Origin: Epiperipatus broadwayi | Taxonomy: Eukaryota; Onychophora; Udeonychophora; Euonychophora; Peripatidae | Reading direction: 5' to 3' | Length of the DNA stretch: 64,000 bases | Assembly: GCA_028023455.1 (NCBI GenBank) | Contig: JAQFVV010006274.1 | Coordinates: forward strand, 1,922,001-1,986,000 | Part shown: piece after piece, positions 11,615-23,882 of the stretch | Layout of the letters: every line of letters starts with the position of its first letter | How positions within the stretch are numbered: the stretch's first letter is position 1 | Program-made: the position numbers and the translations under genes | Notes under the pieces: generated by a model | What the model was told of the DNA's origin: nothing | What the model saw: the letters and a program-made list of their open reading frames with translations, nothing else | The model's database searches: none

Positions 11615-12020
11615 CTATATAAAACACCTACTTTAATTAATAAATATATTTTATTTACTCATAGAGATTTCTACTTTTGCACATATTATTATATGATATG
11701 TCTAACTTAACATAAGCAACATGTCTGTGAAAAGAATATTATATGCCATAACTTATTTTATGAAAATGATTTTCTAACCTTTTTATTATTAATATAAAAA
11801 AATATTCTACTTAAAAATAGATGATAGTAATAATAAAATATGTTGATACTCATTATAAAGAAAAACTTATTGATATGAACTTTGAAATAATGCTCACTAA
11901 TAATATTCATGAAATGAATTAGCATTTTGTTAATATTTTTATTTTAGAAAATATATTATGAATTATAATTTTCAGTACCTATTTTTTTTTTTTGTGACGA
12001 TTTATTTATTTATTTATTTT
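11615..12020 (+). other. intron sequence, nothing recognised
   Basis: A+T-rich with TTTATT repeats near 12000. No coding or repeat family was identified. Confidence 0.5.
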
Positions 12021-12117
12021 AATATTAATAATTAGCCATTACGCTAATGCACATGCGCTTTGTGAATTTTTAACTATAAATGAATGTGCATTAGCTTAAT
12101 GGCTAATTATTAATATT
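12021..12117. repeat. 97-bp hairpin-forming inverted repeat (MITE-like)
   Basis: The left arm 12021-12055 (AATATTAATAATTAGCCATT and onward through GCTAATGCACAT) is matched by its near-perfect complement at 12084-12117, with a loop of about 28 bp. The size and layout fit a tiny MITE-like element. No target duplication could be separated from the A+T-rich flanks. Confidence 0.7.
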
Positions 12118-12429
12118 ACAGTTTATACAACATAGCGCAATATAAACTAAATATCTTATTTACTTATTTTAAATAAATTATATATTTGAATCATATTTAT
12201 ACCAATAATAATTTTAAAATGTGCATAATTTTGTATAATTTTGATAAATAGTAAAAGTTTCATTTTTTGTTCATCTTTTTTTTTTTAATTTTCATGCGTT
12301 TATTTATAATCTCCATATCCACATTAAAATCCACACACATTTGTTCACACTATTTTGATTATTTCCAAATGTTCATTTATTATTGAGATTTATGAAGTAT
12401 ATATATATACCTTATTAAAAATACTGTTA

Positions 12430-13420
12430 TCTCCAACGAACATAGAATGGCTTCATTTGATATCACCGAATTGTACAGATTGGTAAATAGAAAAGAATCA
12501 ATTAAAGCTATTAATGACTTATTCACCAATAAGAAAATAGACCTACACAACAGAGAATTTATCATTGATTTTCTAACCTGGATTGTTAACGATATAGTGG
12601 TGACATATGGGCAATATGTATGAGAAGTCGGTCTTGGTCCGTGGGTTTATCTGTAAACGCAGTCATATGTAATGTGGCTTTGGCATTCAAAGAAGCTAAC
12701 ATAATCCTTCCAATATTATAAACATATATATGCTATGTAGATGATGCTTTTTATATATGCACCACAAGATATCAACCACATGTTTTACGAATTGAGCATA
12801 ATATCAGATTTAAAATGAACTATAAAATCAGAAAAAAATAAATTCACTGCCTCAATTTGAAAATAAGACAGAACAACAACTCACTGTATTATAAAATGAT
12901 CATCAAACCTCTCAACAACAGAAGATGCATCAGAGTGAAATCCCAGGTACTTTCATTGCATAAATTTTCAGGATTAAAAACTTTCTTACATTGCAATAAC
13001 TATTTACATCATCTTGACTCAAATCATATAAAGAACCATAGACTTATATTGCTGATATGATAAAATCAGGTTATAATGCAATTGTTATACACAAATACAT
13101 ATAATAATTACAAATAGGATTGAGAATACAAGGAATGACAAAAAATGAATAGCACTATCATATGTAGCTCACATTGAAACAAAATTGTAAATATTTGTGC
13201 TGATAAATTCATCAGATTTAGAACACCCATCAATTTAAATAGACTGATTAATAATACAAAGGTTAAATTATATAAACTTAATAGAGCAAATGTTATGTAT
13301 GCAATGGATCCAACCAAACAGACAGTCTTTACACCTATTATGGTGAAACAAAAGCAAACCTAGAACATAATTGACACAACATATCGTAATATATAAAAAG
13401 CCAATACTGATTCAATAAAT
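12430..13420 (+). pseudogene. Penelope-like element remnant (reverse transcriptase plus GIY-YIG endonuclease)
   Basis: Broken + strand frames follow the order of a Penelope-like polyprotein. At about 12444 comes MASFDITELYRLVN and then DLFTNKKIDLHNREF, equivalent to the SFDVxxLFTNVP motif region. At about 12620-12700 a decayed GxxLGP box is followed by NAVICNVALAFKEANIILP. At about 12735 comes CYVDDAFYICTT, the catalytic YVDD box. The segment corresponding to FKMNYKIRKK...LNLKIRQNNNSLYYK follows. Near 13293 comes YVCNGSNQTD, then YTYYGETKANLEH, matching the GIY-YIG endonuclease core. Stops and frameshifts make it non-functional. Confidence 0.8.
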
Positions 13421-14876
13421 ATATCCATATTTTATAACCCTAAAAGGGAATATGGTCACTGTTTTTAAGATAATATGTGAAGAAATAATAGAAAATTTAA
13501 GATCAAAGTTGTGTGGTTTATCACATAAATGAATGTATAATGAATCAAAGAGCTAATAGTATTCAAATTGTCAAGAAATGTGGCTCATAGTTTCTTAACA
13601 GAAGAACTATGATTATGATGCACAGGCATCAAAAATACACTCAATTTTCTTATTATAATATATTTTTATTCTCTGTTGCTGTATTTTCATATTATTAATT
13701 ATGGCAGAGTAGCAAGATATTACAAATTGTAATCCAACATCAGAGGATGCCACTAGACTTAATAGTCTAGAAAATGATGGTTTACTGATGAGGCTATTAG
13801 GTGTAAATGCTCACCACAGCTGCACTATTAGACCATCATTTAAAGTCAACTCTAGATCATGATTATAAATATCAATTGGCAGAGCAGACAACAGTAAACA
13901 AAACATTGAAACAAAACTAACAATAAACAAAACAAATTTGATTAACAATCTAACACATCATAGTATATAATACAATTCAATTATAGTATAGCTCAGATAT
14001 ATCAATTCAAATACAATAGTTTAAATATAGATTAGAGTTCAAATACAATAATTTTATTATATCAGGATTTAAATACAATGGAGTTCAAATAAAATGCATT
14101 TGAATGGTAATGGGGTGTATTCGATACTTAGTAACCTTAAATATTACACTTCACAAAAATTTACATTATAATATTGGATCATATCTGAAGTTTAATAATT
14201 ACTCTGATTTATCAAGATGTGTGCACGTCTATAATTCAGTTTGCATTAAACAAACAATCAAAAATAAAGATGGTGTGTGCACATATATATTTTACTTTTA
14301 CATTAAACAAACAGTCGATAATAAAGCAGCCTAAATCCACTATAAATGTTCACACACACGGGCCTTTACAAAATTAAGCCTATATACTGCACGTTTGACC
14401 CTATACCACTTTAAAATAGAACTACAACAGATATGTTTCTTTATCAGCCAGAGTACAAAAGGAAGAAAGTATATAATTTATGGAGAAAAATGTCTATCCA
14501 ATGCAAAATAGAATCATCCGCGGGTACCTTAAGCGGGAATAATATAGATCACCAGGAAGCGAGCAAATATATATTAAATTCACATGTGTAAATAAATAAC
14601 CAGAAGATTGTTATATATTATTCACACATATATACCAATTATTTTAATTTCAAATGCATGTGACACAAACAGAATTAAAAACCAAATTGCTAATAAATTA
14701 AAGCAGCTTATCAAACAATTTATAAAGTTATACGTACATCACATTAAACACACATATACTAAGATTTTTGAATATCTTCAGTAATACTAAGTTATCAATT
14801 TCAAACTATTTACATATTAAAAAAACTAAAATCATCCTATATCTCTTTTTTTTAAAAAACTTTTTTTGTTGTTTAA
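13421..14876 (+). other. possible Penelope-like tail and unassigned sequence
   Basis: The first few hundred bases may be the 3' part of the Penelope-like element. Around 13980-14100 a CAAATACAAT motif recurs irregularly. At 14210-14330 an imperfect duplication has two halves, each with GTGTGCAC and CATTAAACAAACA boxes. Around 14340-14560 base composition rises (GCGGGTACC at about 14521) without a recognisable gene. Confidence 0.4.
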
Positions 14877-14905
14877 CCCCCCCCCCTTTTTTTTTTTTTT
14901 TTTTT
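14877..14905. repeat. C10-T19 homopolymer junction
   Basis: A run of ten C followed by about nineteen T. It is a likely replication-slippage and assembly-error hot spot. It could also be the poly-A/poly-T end of a retroelement in reverse orientation, but no element is recognisable beside it. Confidence 0.7.
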
Positions 14906-15690
14906 AAAGGAACGTTGATCAAAACTCCATCATAACAATTGCGGAAGTGAATTTACAAAAAAAAACTTCGTGAGAGGAGGAAAAAGAAAAAAAATCAAAA
15001 CATAAACAAATTGTTTTTATCTATCTGAACTATCTTAGAATAAAGCTAGGGTGCTCTATCTATTACAATGATTTAAATAAGGTGTTATCAAATATAAATA
15101 TTAAAATTAATTTAAGATAACAGGTAAATGCATAAATACATGAAATTACATAATTTAAATTATAACTGACTTTTTGGTAACATAAGTAAATGTTTATAAA
15201 GTAGTTCATAAATAAAATGTTACCTTTTAAATCCAATGAAAAGATATGATTGAGTTGATATTATTTCTCACCCTAAAACTGAATTCAACATGTACATTCA
15301 TGCATGTGCAAATGGAGCTCCTTAGTGTTTTATGTGTGAAGTCTCTTCACTTAATATTTGGTATCCAATCTTGTAGATAATTTGTCATGATTTTTTTTTT
15401 ATGGTTGAGAAGCTCTTGAGTTGCCTACACGAAGATAATTGGCATAGGGTTGAATCAAACTCAGCAAGCAAAGTTAGACATTAATATTAAGATATGAGCT
15501 ACATGTTGGAGAAGTGAAGTTCATTGGTGGTGATTAATAAGGCATATTAATTATTTCAGTTGCTGGTGGAGATTCAGTGTTAAGCAGGCAAAAAGCAACA
15601 ATCATAGGAAGAAGCATATTTATTGATGAATAGAAGCAGAAAGACTAGAATAATTCTGAGATATTTGCCTAAATAAGGTTTGTGATGATG
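14906..15690 (+). other. intron sequence, nothing recognised
   Basis: A+T-rich with scattered normal-composition stretches. No coding, splice-supported exon or repeat family was assigned. Confidence 0.45.
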
Positions 15691-15711
15691 GTATATTACA
15701 TGTAATATATT

Positions 15712-15925
15712 GGACTATTTCCATCATCTATCAGTAAGTGTTGAATGTATAGAAAATTTTAAACTTTATTTAAACTTTGTTAGTGATAACACAAGTAGAC
15801 ATCACAGAATTACTAATTACACAACATTTTGAGGAATATTCTCCACTCTTCTTCAGGTATTGCTGGCCTAACCTGTGACAATATTAACATAGCCATTGAA
15901 CTTACATCCTTAGATTCTCGAATAT
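15712..15925 (-). mobile_element. SINE family D, copy 1 (minus)
   Basis: Shares blocks with the copies at 17.85 and 35.7 kb: ACTATTTCCATCATCTA, TTTAAACTTTATTTAAA, TTCTTCAGGTATTGCTGG and GTGACAATATT(A/T)(A/G)CATAG. Its tRNA-like head lies at the high-coordinate end but is more degraded than in copy 2. It forms one half of an inverted pair with 15946-16078. Confidence 0.65.
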
Positions 15926-15945
15926 CGAAATTTAAGGCAGAGTGG

Positions 15946-16078
15946 AAATATGTTGTGTAATTACTAATCTGTGTTGTTTATTTGTGTTATTACAAAGTTG
16001 TTTGTATTTGAAAAGTTTAAATAAAGTTTTAAATTTTTTATACATTCAACATTTACTGATAGATATTGGAAATAGTCC
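15946..16078 (+). repeat. inverted partner of SINE D copy 1
   Basis: Reads as the complement of 15712-15840: TTGTGTAATTACTAAT, AAATAAAGTTT, ACATTCAACA(T)TTACTGAT and GGAAATAGTCC. The two halves are about 100 bp apart, so the pair can fold into a hairpin of about 130 bp. The tRNA-like head is absent on this side, so it is either a truncated head-to-head insertion or a local inverted duplication. Confidence 0.65.
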
Positions 16079-17844
16079 AGCATATTGTCAGGTCTTTTTA
16101 TATTATTCACTTTTTCTTAATTAACAACCCCACTCATTTATCAAATTTTTAAATCAACATGTCCACTTGTTAATTCTCTATTTAAATAAGCTAGTAATTA
16201 TTTTACCAAACCTGTTGACCACAACTCTTAATTAAGTAAGCCTACTTGTTTAACAGTTCATGGTGATTTGCCAAGAATTTTTAATTAATATAAAAAAAAA
16301 AACTAAATAATTGAGTATAAGTTTATAGATTATTAATTGTTACTATAACACTGATTCTAAACAGATTTATTTGAAATAACTTTATTTACAATAAAAGGGT
16401 TTCTTTATTTTTTTTAAACTAAAATTAATTATATATGCAGACCTTTATCAACAACCTACCTATAAAAAAAAAACTTATGACAGTTGGATTTGATATACAA
16501 TTTGCCAACCACAATATAAATTAGAGATTGAGATAGAAGAGTTACTATCTCAATATATATGCATTAGTAAAATTTAATAATCGGCATGGAAATTTCATAT
16601 CAACCATCTAAATGTATAATGCACATTTTGTATGAAATTTATATACTCTGCAATCAGATTTTTAAGAAAACAAAAAGATATTAATATAAGTTGATAAAAA
16701 ACAAAAAGCATTGTTGGCATCAAAGAACATAATAAAAGTGTAGAATAAAATGCAAAAGTTTATTATCCTTAATGATCCAAAAAAATGACTAGCATCATTA
16801 ATAGTCTATATTTTATAGATCTAAATATCTTGTTGAACTGATGAATAAACTTGCTCTTATTATATGTATTAAAGTGCTCAGCATAAAATAATGAGTTAAG
16901 ATTTTTTTTATTTTTTCATTTATAAAAAAATGAATATTTGAGAGACACTGCATTAAGAAAAACATTCTAATGGAAAGAATATATATATTGTAATTTATTT
17001 TACAATTTTTTAATTTAAAAGCTTTGTTGCATGTTTTGCTCTATAATTAGTTACTAAAATATTTGATATAAATTTACATAAATTGTGTTCATACTATTTA
17101 ATTTTCACTCATGCATTAGAAATTAATTGGTGTTTTCTTTTTTTAGAGATATTGATTGTCATTGCTTAAAATCATACTGATTATTAATGATAATTTTCTT
17201 ATTAATTATATAATGTTATTATTCTTTGAACAAGTTTACCATAACTAGAAATTAATAAATTCATGAAATTTTACTATTAATATTAATTATATATGTACTT
17301 GATTTAACTGCTTTTTTTAATCTTCATTGATTTTTTTTTTTTTTTAATTATTTGTAGAAACTAAAAAAATATGCCTTTGTAATTCCCAAAGGATGTAGCA
17401 TGCTGACTATAACTTTCTACATTTTCAATATTTAGTTTTTATTTGGAAAAAATGTTTTCTTTTAATTTTGAAATTAAAATTATTTCAATTTTCAAATTAT
17501 ACTAATCTGTTTTCGTAGTTATTGTTCCTGGTAAAATCAGGCATTTATGTTTATATAATTATACAATGTCTTTTGAATTAAACTGGCATTTTTAAATCAT
17601 TATATGCCTACATTAATGTATATTAAGACAAATTTGATTACTTAGGCTAGTGAAATTGCTAGCTGAATTAAGAATAATTGATCTTTTTTATAATTTTTAT
17701 TAAATATTTCATAAATAGTTTAGATTCTGTAATACAGTTTATTTTGAGTTTTGAATATTGTAACAGGCTGAGCTTAAGAATTGTGTTTAATTCATCGAAC
17801 TGAGGACATTATTGCTTATCTGAAGATTTGTGGTGATAACATTT
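16079..17844 (+). other. intron sequence, nothing recognised
   Basis: A long A+T-rich stretch with poly-T runs (for example near 17330-17345). No coding remnant or dispersed repeat was identified. Confidence 0.5.
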
Positions 17845-18108
17845 TAATAGTAATTATATGTTGAACTATTTCCATCATCTAATATTAAATATTTTATGTC
17901 TTTAGAATCATTAAACTTTTCATATAAATTTAACTGTTAATAATAGCACTTGGATAAATATATAACTCTGTTTCAAATCATATTATTCTCTCTTCTTCTG
18001 GTATTGCTTGTCTGATCAGTGACAATATTTGCATAGAAATCAAACCTGGTTCTTTAGATTATGAATATTGAATTTAAGATGTTCTAACTAATTGAGCTGT
18101 TTTCCAAA
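17845..18108 (-). mobile_element. SINE family D, copy 2, with intact tRNA-like head
   Basis: On the minus strand the element begins near 18108 with AGCTCAATTAGTTAGAACA, a clear A-box of tRNA type. About 35 bases later it has AGGTTTGATTTC, a B-box-like sequence. The body follows with GTCACTGATCAGACAAGCAA and CAGAAGAAGAGAG and ends near 17850 in TAGATGATGGAAATAGTTC. Spacing and boxes fit a tRNA-derived SINE transcribed by RNA polymerase III and mobilised by a LINE. No intact tRNA fold remains. Confidence 0.75.
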
Positions 18109-18437
18109 TGCAGCAGTCAACAGAAATTTTATATACTTCTCCGTGAGGATCCTCCTGATTTTTCCACTTTTTCCTAAGAGTGAGGTTAATAATTAGTGGG
18201 TTTTAGACATTTTGTGTTATTACACTATTTTGACTTATGGAATTATTTGCCATTGTCAAGCAAACAGCTTCCTTCAATTTTCTTTTTTGCACTTTTTCCT
18301 CTATCCATTATATTCATTGATAGTGCTGTATTTCATCTGGATTATATATAAACACAAACACATGGAAATGCATTTCTAATATTATATTTATTAGTGAAGC
18401 ATGAATATAAATATACACTTGTATTTACAATATACTG
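18109..18437 (+). other. intron sequence, nothing recognised
   Basis: Somewhat less A+T-rich than average around 18130-18300, with no assignable coding or repeat. Confidence 0.4.
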
Positions 18438-18500
18438 AAGTTTAGATTTACAGTAGTTCTCTGACCTTAAGTTTAGATTTACAGTAGTTCTCTGACCTTA
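18438..18500 (+). repeat. tandem duplication of a 31-bp unit
   Basis: The unit AAGTTTAGATTTACAGTAGT with a TCTCTGACCTT tail occurs twice back to back without visible differences. The identity suggests a recent slippage event. Confidence 0.85.
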
Positions 18501-18599
18501 CCTTTAAACAGACTATTTATTGCCAGATCACCATCCTTAATAAAAAATATTTGGATTTAATAAGCATCATTGCCTATTGGCCTATTCTTGCCATTGGTT

Positions 18600-19060
18600 A
18601 TGCATTACCTATTTATATATGCATAGATTCATATTGATGAATGCTCAATCTGATCTAGATAAGACAGAATCTGGACTAGTTCATTATTTTAATGCAAGGT
18701 GGGATATGACATGCTCAGCTACTTTAAATGCATCTGTTTTCTTTTTTCTAATCATCAGTTTGTGCTCTTCCAATAGATTTTCAATGGGGCACTTGGTCTC
18801 ACTATTGGACATTTTCCCACATTTATATGGCATATCATAAATGCAGTTCTTGCTTCTCATCATTTTAAGTTAAGATTTTGTGGATATTAGAATTCCTCTT
18901 AGTGTGATATGGCTTTGGACAGCTTATTCTTGTATTGATTGCAATTTTTTTTTTTAGTTTGTCTACTGCTTCTGGTACAGTACCAATAATTATGTTTTTC
19001 TTTTGATATTTTTCTTTCTTGATAACTGATGGATTGCTTTTTTTTTTTTTTACATTTTGA
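18600..19060 (-). pseudogene. second Penelope-like remnant, GIY-YIG endonuclease end
   Basis: On the minus strand from about 18860 one frame reads CIYDMPYKCGKMSNSETK, then CPIENLLEEHKLMIRK and DAFKVAEHVISH. This matches the C-terminal GIY-YIG endonuclease of Penelope-like elements (Y..PC.CGK.YIGET.R...R..EH, later AEH). YIGE is degraded to MSNSE. Upstream on the same strand (about 19050-18900) lie NIIIGTVPEAVDKLKKK and a stretch that would correspond to the linker between polymerase and endonuclease. No polymerase catalytic box remains. Confidence 0.7.
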
Positions 19061-19234
19061 GATTGAATCTTAGCTGAGAAAAGTAAAAAAAAATCTGAAT
19101 ATGGTCAATTAAATAGTTAAATATAATTAGAATTGTTACTTATTGTTGTTACAAAAAATAAATGATTAATTTTTAAAAAAGTTATTTTATGTCTTTGTTC
19201 TGCCTTAAGGGTAACTAATCCAGTTGGGCAGTAG

Positions 19235-19838
19235 TAAAATGAATAACAACATGCACAAAAATTTAAATGTAACAGTATTTGTTCAATAATAATAATAATA
19301 ATAATGTAAAAAGCATTAACAATGTGATGATCCATAAATTCAAATAAGCTATAATTTAATCTCAAGTGGAATTAGATATTATTCTCACAAGGAGTCAACT
19401 AATTTCATGTGTTTCCAATTTAAACGTCTTTGCACATACACATATATTAGAAAATACGTGTAGTCCTTTTAAAAACAACACGTTCAACTATTTAATTGTC
19501 TTTAATGGACAATATACTATTTCCGTATAAAAGCAACTCTTTAAAGTTCTCATTTGAGTTTTTTCTTGACACACACACACACACATTTTACACATTTACT
19601 TAACCATAAATCCACTATTACTTCTCACTTGCGGTTTGGTTAACTTTGGTTAATTATCCTTTCTTTGGTAACCATTTTTAATTGACAGCAAATAGTTTTT
19701 CTTTCCCAACAACTTCACTGCGACTGTGTGGGATATACTTACTCTACTAATTTGTATACAAATGCATTTATTTGCTTACAAATTTTATTCATTTCAGTTT
19801 GCTAATGTGACTATCTCTTTGTAGATTTTTTAGGAAAA
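19235..19838 (+). repeat. dispersed repeat E, copy 1 (0.6 kb)
   Basis: Collinear with 34148-34752 over about 600 bp: TAAAATGAATAAC at the start, an (AAT)n microsatellite at 19287-19305, AAGCTATAATTTA, CAACTAATTTCA(T/C), GGACAATATACTATT, CTTGCGGTTTG(G/A)(T)TAACTTTGGTTAATTA, a GCTGTGTGG-like box and CTCTTTGTAGATTTT at the end. No coding frame, TIR or LTR-type TG/CA ends are convincing. It could be a solo LTR or a non-coding element of unknown class. An (AC)n run lies at about 19568-19585. Confidence 0.75.
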
Positions 19839-20557
19839 TGTTTTATAAGTGAAATAATTTGTATTATAATGAAATAAATAAATAAAGATAATGCAAATGT
19901 GATAGTTATAGCATGGAAATGAGAACTATTCCTCTGTCTCAGGATATAAAATTATCAGATTCCACAAAGTGGGCAATTCACAAATTGTAATGGAATAAAT
20001 AAATAGAAGCGTGGAAATGAGACATGACATCAAGATCGTATATATATATATATATATTCTAACCTGCAAACATTTATAATTTGATAATGATGAGGATGAG
20101 TACTTTGCAAGCTAAATATTTATTGTAAACCAGGTTATATCATTTATTAATCCACTTACAATGACCTCACAGCCTGTAATCAAGGTGCAGGTATATTGTT
20201 ATGAATGATTTAAATCTTTATATTAGAATATTAAAATAAAAGAACACAATGCATAGTTGTACAAACCCAAATGCAATACTTATCATTGACAGATTTTGCA
20301 CTAACTCCAAAATAAAATAGAAAACTAAATAAATTTAGAGATCAAAGTCTTCCTGATAGATGATAACAATAATAATTTTATTATACAAAATACACATCAT
20401 GAATATTGTAATTAAAACACCAAATAAGAATAATAAAAACAATAAATTCATAATCATATTCCTTACCAATTTTGATAGTAATTTTATAATCTTAGAAGTA
20501 TATTTCACTTTTGTTAAAATAAAATTGGTGTAAGAGCCCAAAATATCACTTCAAAAC
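19839..20557 (+). other. intron sequence with a (TA)n microsatellite
   Basis: A+T-rich, with a TA dinucleotide run at about 20038-20057. Nothing else was assigned. Confidence 0.5.
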
Positions 20558-21022
20558 TTTTACTAGAATTTATTCTTATACAGTAATTGAAATAATCAAA
20601 TATATTTATCATTTACAATTTAGATTGTTTTTGTTGTTGTTGGATATTATAATTGTGAACTGAACAAATATATCTAATTAATAGTTGCCAATATTGAACT
20701 CACCCCATATGATAAAAATTAAAAATGTACTTACTTCTGCTCTGCTTCAAGTTATACAAAAGTCAATATCTTTAATCAAAAATTTTTTACTAGAATTTAT
20801 TCTTATACAGTAATTGAAATAATCAAACATATTTATCATTTACAATTTAGATTGTTTTTTGTTGTTGTTGGATATTATAATTGTGAACAGAACAAATATA
20901 TCTCATTAATAGTTGCCAATATTGAACTCTCCCTATATGATAAAAATTAAAAATATACGTATATCTGCTCTGCTTCAAGTTATACATCTGTAAAGTATAT
21001 CAAAAGTCAATATCTTTAATCA
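20558..21022 (+). repeat. tandem duplication of a 228-bp unit
   Basis: 20558-20785 and 20786-21022 are near-identical direct copies. Both start TTTTACTAGAATTTATTC, contain GTTGTTGTTGGATATTATAA and TAGTTGCCAATATTGAACTC, and end with AAAGTCAATATCTTTAATCA. They differ by a handful of substitutions and a small indel near the end of unit 2 (CATCTGTAAAGTATAT). There is no coding content. Confidence 0.9.
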
Positions 21023-22187
21023 TATTGATTAATTATATTTATATGTTTTTCATAAAAATTATCTTAACTAAAACCATTACCTTTATAATCAATTTGCATA
21101 CGCATATTAAGCATTAATTAATATTTTCTACTATTAATATGTGTTAAATACAAGTGTTATTAAGACAGTACTTTATAAAGAAAGCCTTGGGAAATTTTTT
21201 TTGTAAAATAAAAATAAATATTACCATTTTTTATTTGCCTTGGATAATGCGATACTGAATAAAAATTGTTGTTGTCATGTATTTGTTTGTTTGGGGCCCA
21301 TCAATGATCCATTGAAGCAGGGACGAAATAATTGAGTAGAATAATTATTATTACTCATTAATAATCCATATCCAAACAAATATAATCTATATCCAACTTC
21401 GTTTTTAAACAATATTTTTTTTATCTTTTGGCTTTCTTGTTGATCAATCAAAAATATTCTTAATTATGATAAATCCATTAATTTTGAAGAAATACTAATA
21501 TTATACAATACTTATTCCATGTTAGCTTGTTTATGCTGTACTTTTCATGCTATGATTTTCATTAATTTCAAATAAAGATTTGTGTTGAATTATTCCTATT
21601 TCACTAAGCCATTCCATTTATTTTGAAGAAAGAGATTTGTATTGCATAATTTAATTATTTTCTTAATCCTTTCATCCGATCTTCTGGGACATGTTACAGA
21701 AAATGAAGGGATAAACACCTTCCTTTAACTTATTAATTTAGCCGTCCATGTTTTTGATTTCTGATCAATATATGATTATTACACAATTCAGTTTTAAAAA
21801 CAGATATGTGTTATTCAGTTCAGTGTATTCCTTTTTTTTTATTTTTGTCAAAAATTGTTCTTTTTTACCTGCCTTATGTCTAGTATTCTTATAAATCAAC
21901 TAATTTACATAAAGCCTTAGTAAATATAAATAAACAATACAAAGAAAAATATTTTTATAAATTGTAATAATAAATATTTAATAATCTAGAACAACAAACA
22001 TTTTTTATTTACTCTAGATACCTAACGATATTAATTTTATAAAAGACTTTAATTAATATGGATGTGTATATTTTTTATATAATTATCCATTTATTATAAC
22101 ATGCACACTCATTACATATTGACTAGGTTATTTATCCATAACCAATATGAATTACCATTCTTTATTAATAATACTTTAAATGAATTT
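21023..22187 (+). other. intron sequence, nothing recognised
   Basis: A+T-rich. A short GGGGCCCATCAATGATCCA patch near 21293 is the only compositional deviation. Confidence 0.5.
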
Positions 22188-22769
22188 GGTTGTTTTCTAC
22201 TCCCTCGCATCAGCCGCATGATGGCGCAATTTCTAGGTCAATTCCTAGAAATATACCATTTTAGTGGCCTACACCCAACCTAAGAGTCTTTTTCCTATGA
22301 CAAAATGCCGAAAGAGTCCTCGCGGCAGCTTCAGCCAACCTAAGAGGCTTCTTTCTACGATAAAATACAGAAAGAGTCCTCGCCAGCTAAGCTGGTCTGG
22401 CTTTTTTCTATGCTAAAAGCACAGACAAGTGCCTTATTGGCTGCTGTAGTTGGTTTTGTTATTAACTTTATTGTAATGCTAGTATGTCTATTTTCTCTAT
22501 ATTTTCATGTGAGAGTATGTGGATTTTAGCCTGTCATAATTATTTAAAATTTCATTACAAAGGTTTTTTTTTCATTTGCTCTAACCTACTGTTACATTGT
22601 AACTTTATTAACAATGTCATGAAGGTTTCATTACAAATGGGTAACCCTCAAAAATTGCTTTGAAGGGTGTGGTAGAGTAGTATTTTGACGATCACATGAA
22701 AAGTAATGTTTTCTTGAGAATTCATCCGTGACAAGTTACTTTTGATATATACGCACAAACAAAAACAAC

Positions 22770-23460
22770 CCAGTGTCTGATTATTAATTACTGTCCAAAA
22801 AAAAAGAAAAGAAAATTTAGTCGGGTATTATTTTTACATTTATTATTTAATAAGATTAGTTTTTATATGTACATACATTAACAAAAATAACCCAGTTTCT
22901 GATTAATTACTGTCCAAAAAATGAAAAGCAAATTAGTCCAATTTGATTTTTAAATGTAGTATTTGAATTACGGTACTTTATATATATATATACACAATAA
23001 CAAAAAGAATCCACTTTCTGATTAATTACTGTCCAAAAAAAAGTAAATTAGGTATCATTTTTCAATTGAATATTTCAGTAACGGTCCTTTTTATATATAC
23101 ACACTAACAAAAAGAACCCACTTTCTGATTAATTTCTGTCCAAAAAAAAAAAAAAAGGCAAAATAGTTGTGTATCATTGGAAAATTTAGTGTGAAATTTT
23201 AAATGTTGTAGGTAAATTGGATAATGTAGAATTGTGTATTATTTTCTATTCAAAAAAGACTAACTTTTTCTATATATACACACAAAGACAATAAAACCCA
23301 CTTTCTGATTAATTACTATCAATACCAAAAAAGTTATTCAGGTATCATTTTTAAATTTAGTATTTAAATATAATTGATATTTACTCACTAACAAAAACAA
23401 TCCACTTTCTGATTCATTACTGTCCAAAAAAAAAAAAAAAGCAAAATAGTTGGGTATCAT
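22770..23460 (-). repeat. first part of the about 113-bp array in copy B
   Basis: Boxes of the type CTGATTAATTACTGTCC occur near 22775, 22900, 23010, 23125, 23305 and 23410. The 180-bp gap between 23125 and 23305 matches the long unit seen at the same position in copies A and C. The array is cut at about 23466 by the LINE and resumes at 27655. Confidence 0.85.
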
Positions 23461-23882
23461 TTTTATTTAAAAATATATTTATTGACATAATAAAATTGTA
23501 CAGATGAATAATAAATACACTTAGTTAATGTTGGCTCATCCATTGCTGATGTTGGTCTGGTAGATGTATGCCAGAACCATTCTCTGCACTAGCAGGTTGA
23601 TATATGAGTAAATACGTACTATTTTGTTGGTATTGCCCACCCATTTTGAGGTTGACCCAATAATGCTAACTTATCAGCTGGGATACATGTAGTGTGAAAT
23701 CAATGCCTCTCTAGTAGAATCCAACATGTTGCAACATAGACTACTTCCATGATACACTACAATGTGGATATATCAGGTCCAAAATTCATGTAGAGTCTGT
23801 GGGCCATACTAGTAGGCTCCATGTATTATGAAACAAAAATCTAGAGGATACTATCTTGTCCTTGTTTTGAAGAGCTTTGAGC

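Noticed and set aside
17845-18108. Functional tRNA gene on the minus strand
   Set aside because: A- and B-box-like sequences exist, but the arms do not pair as a tRNA and a SINE body follows that is shared with two other loci.
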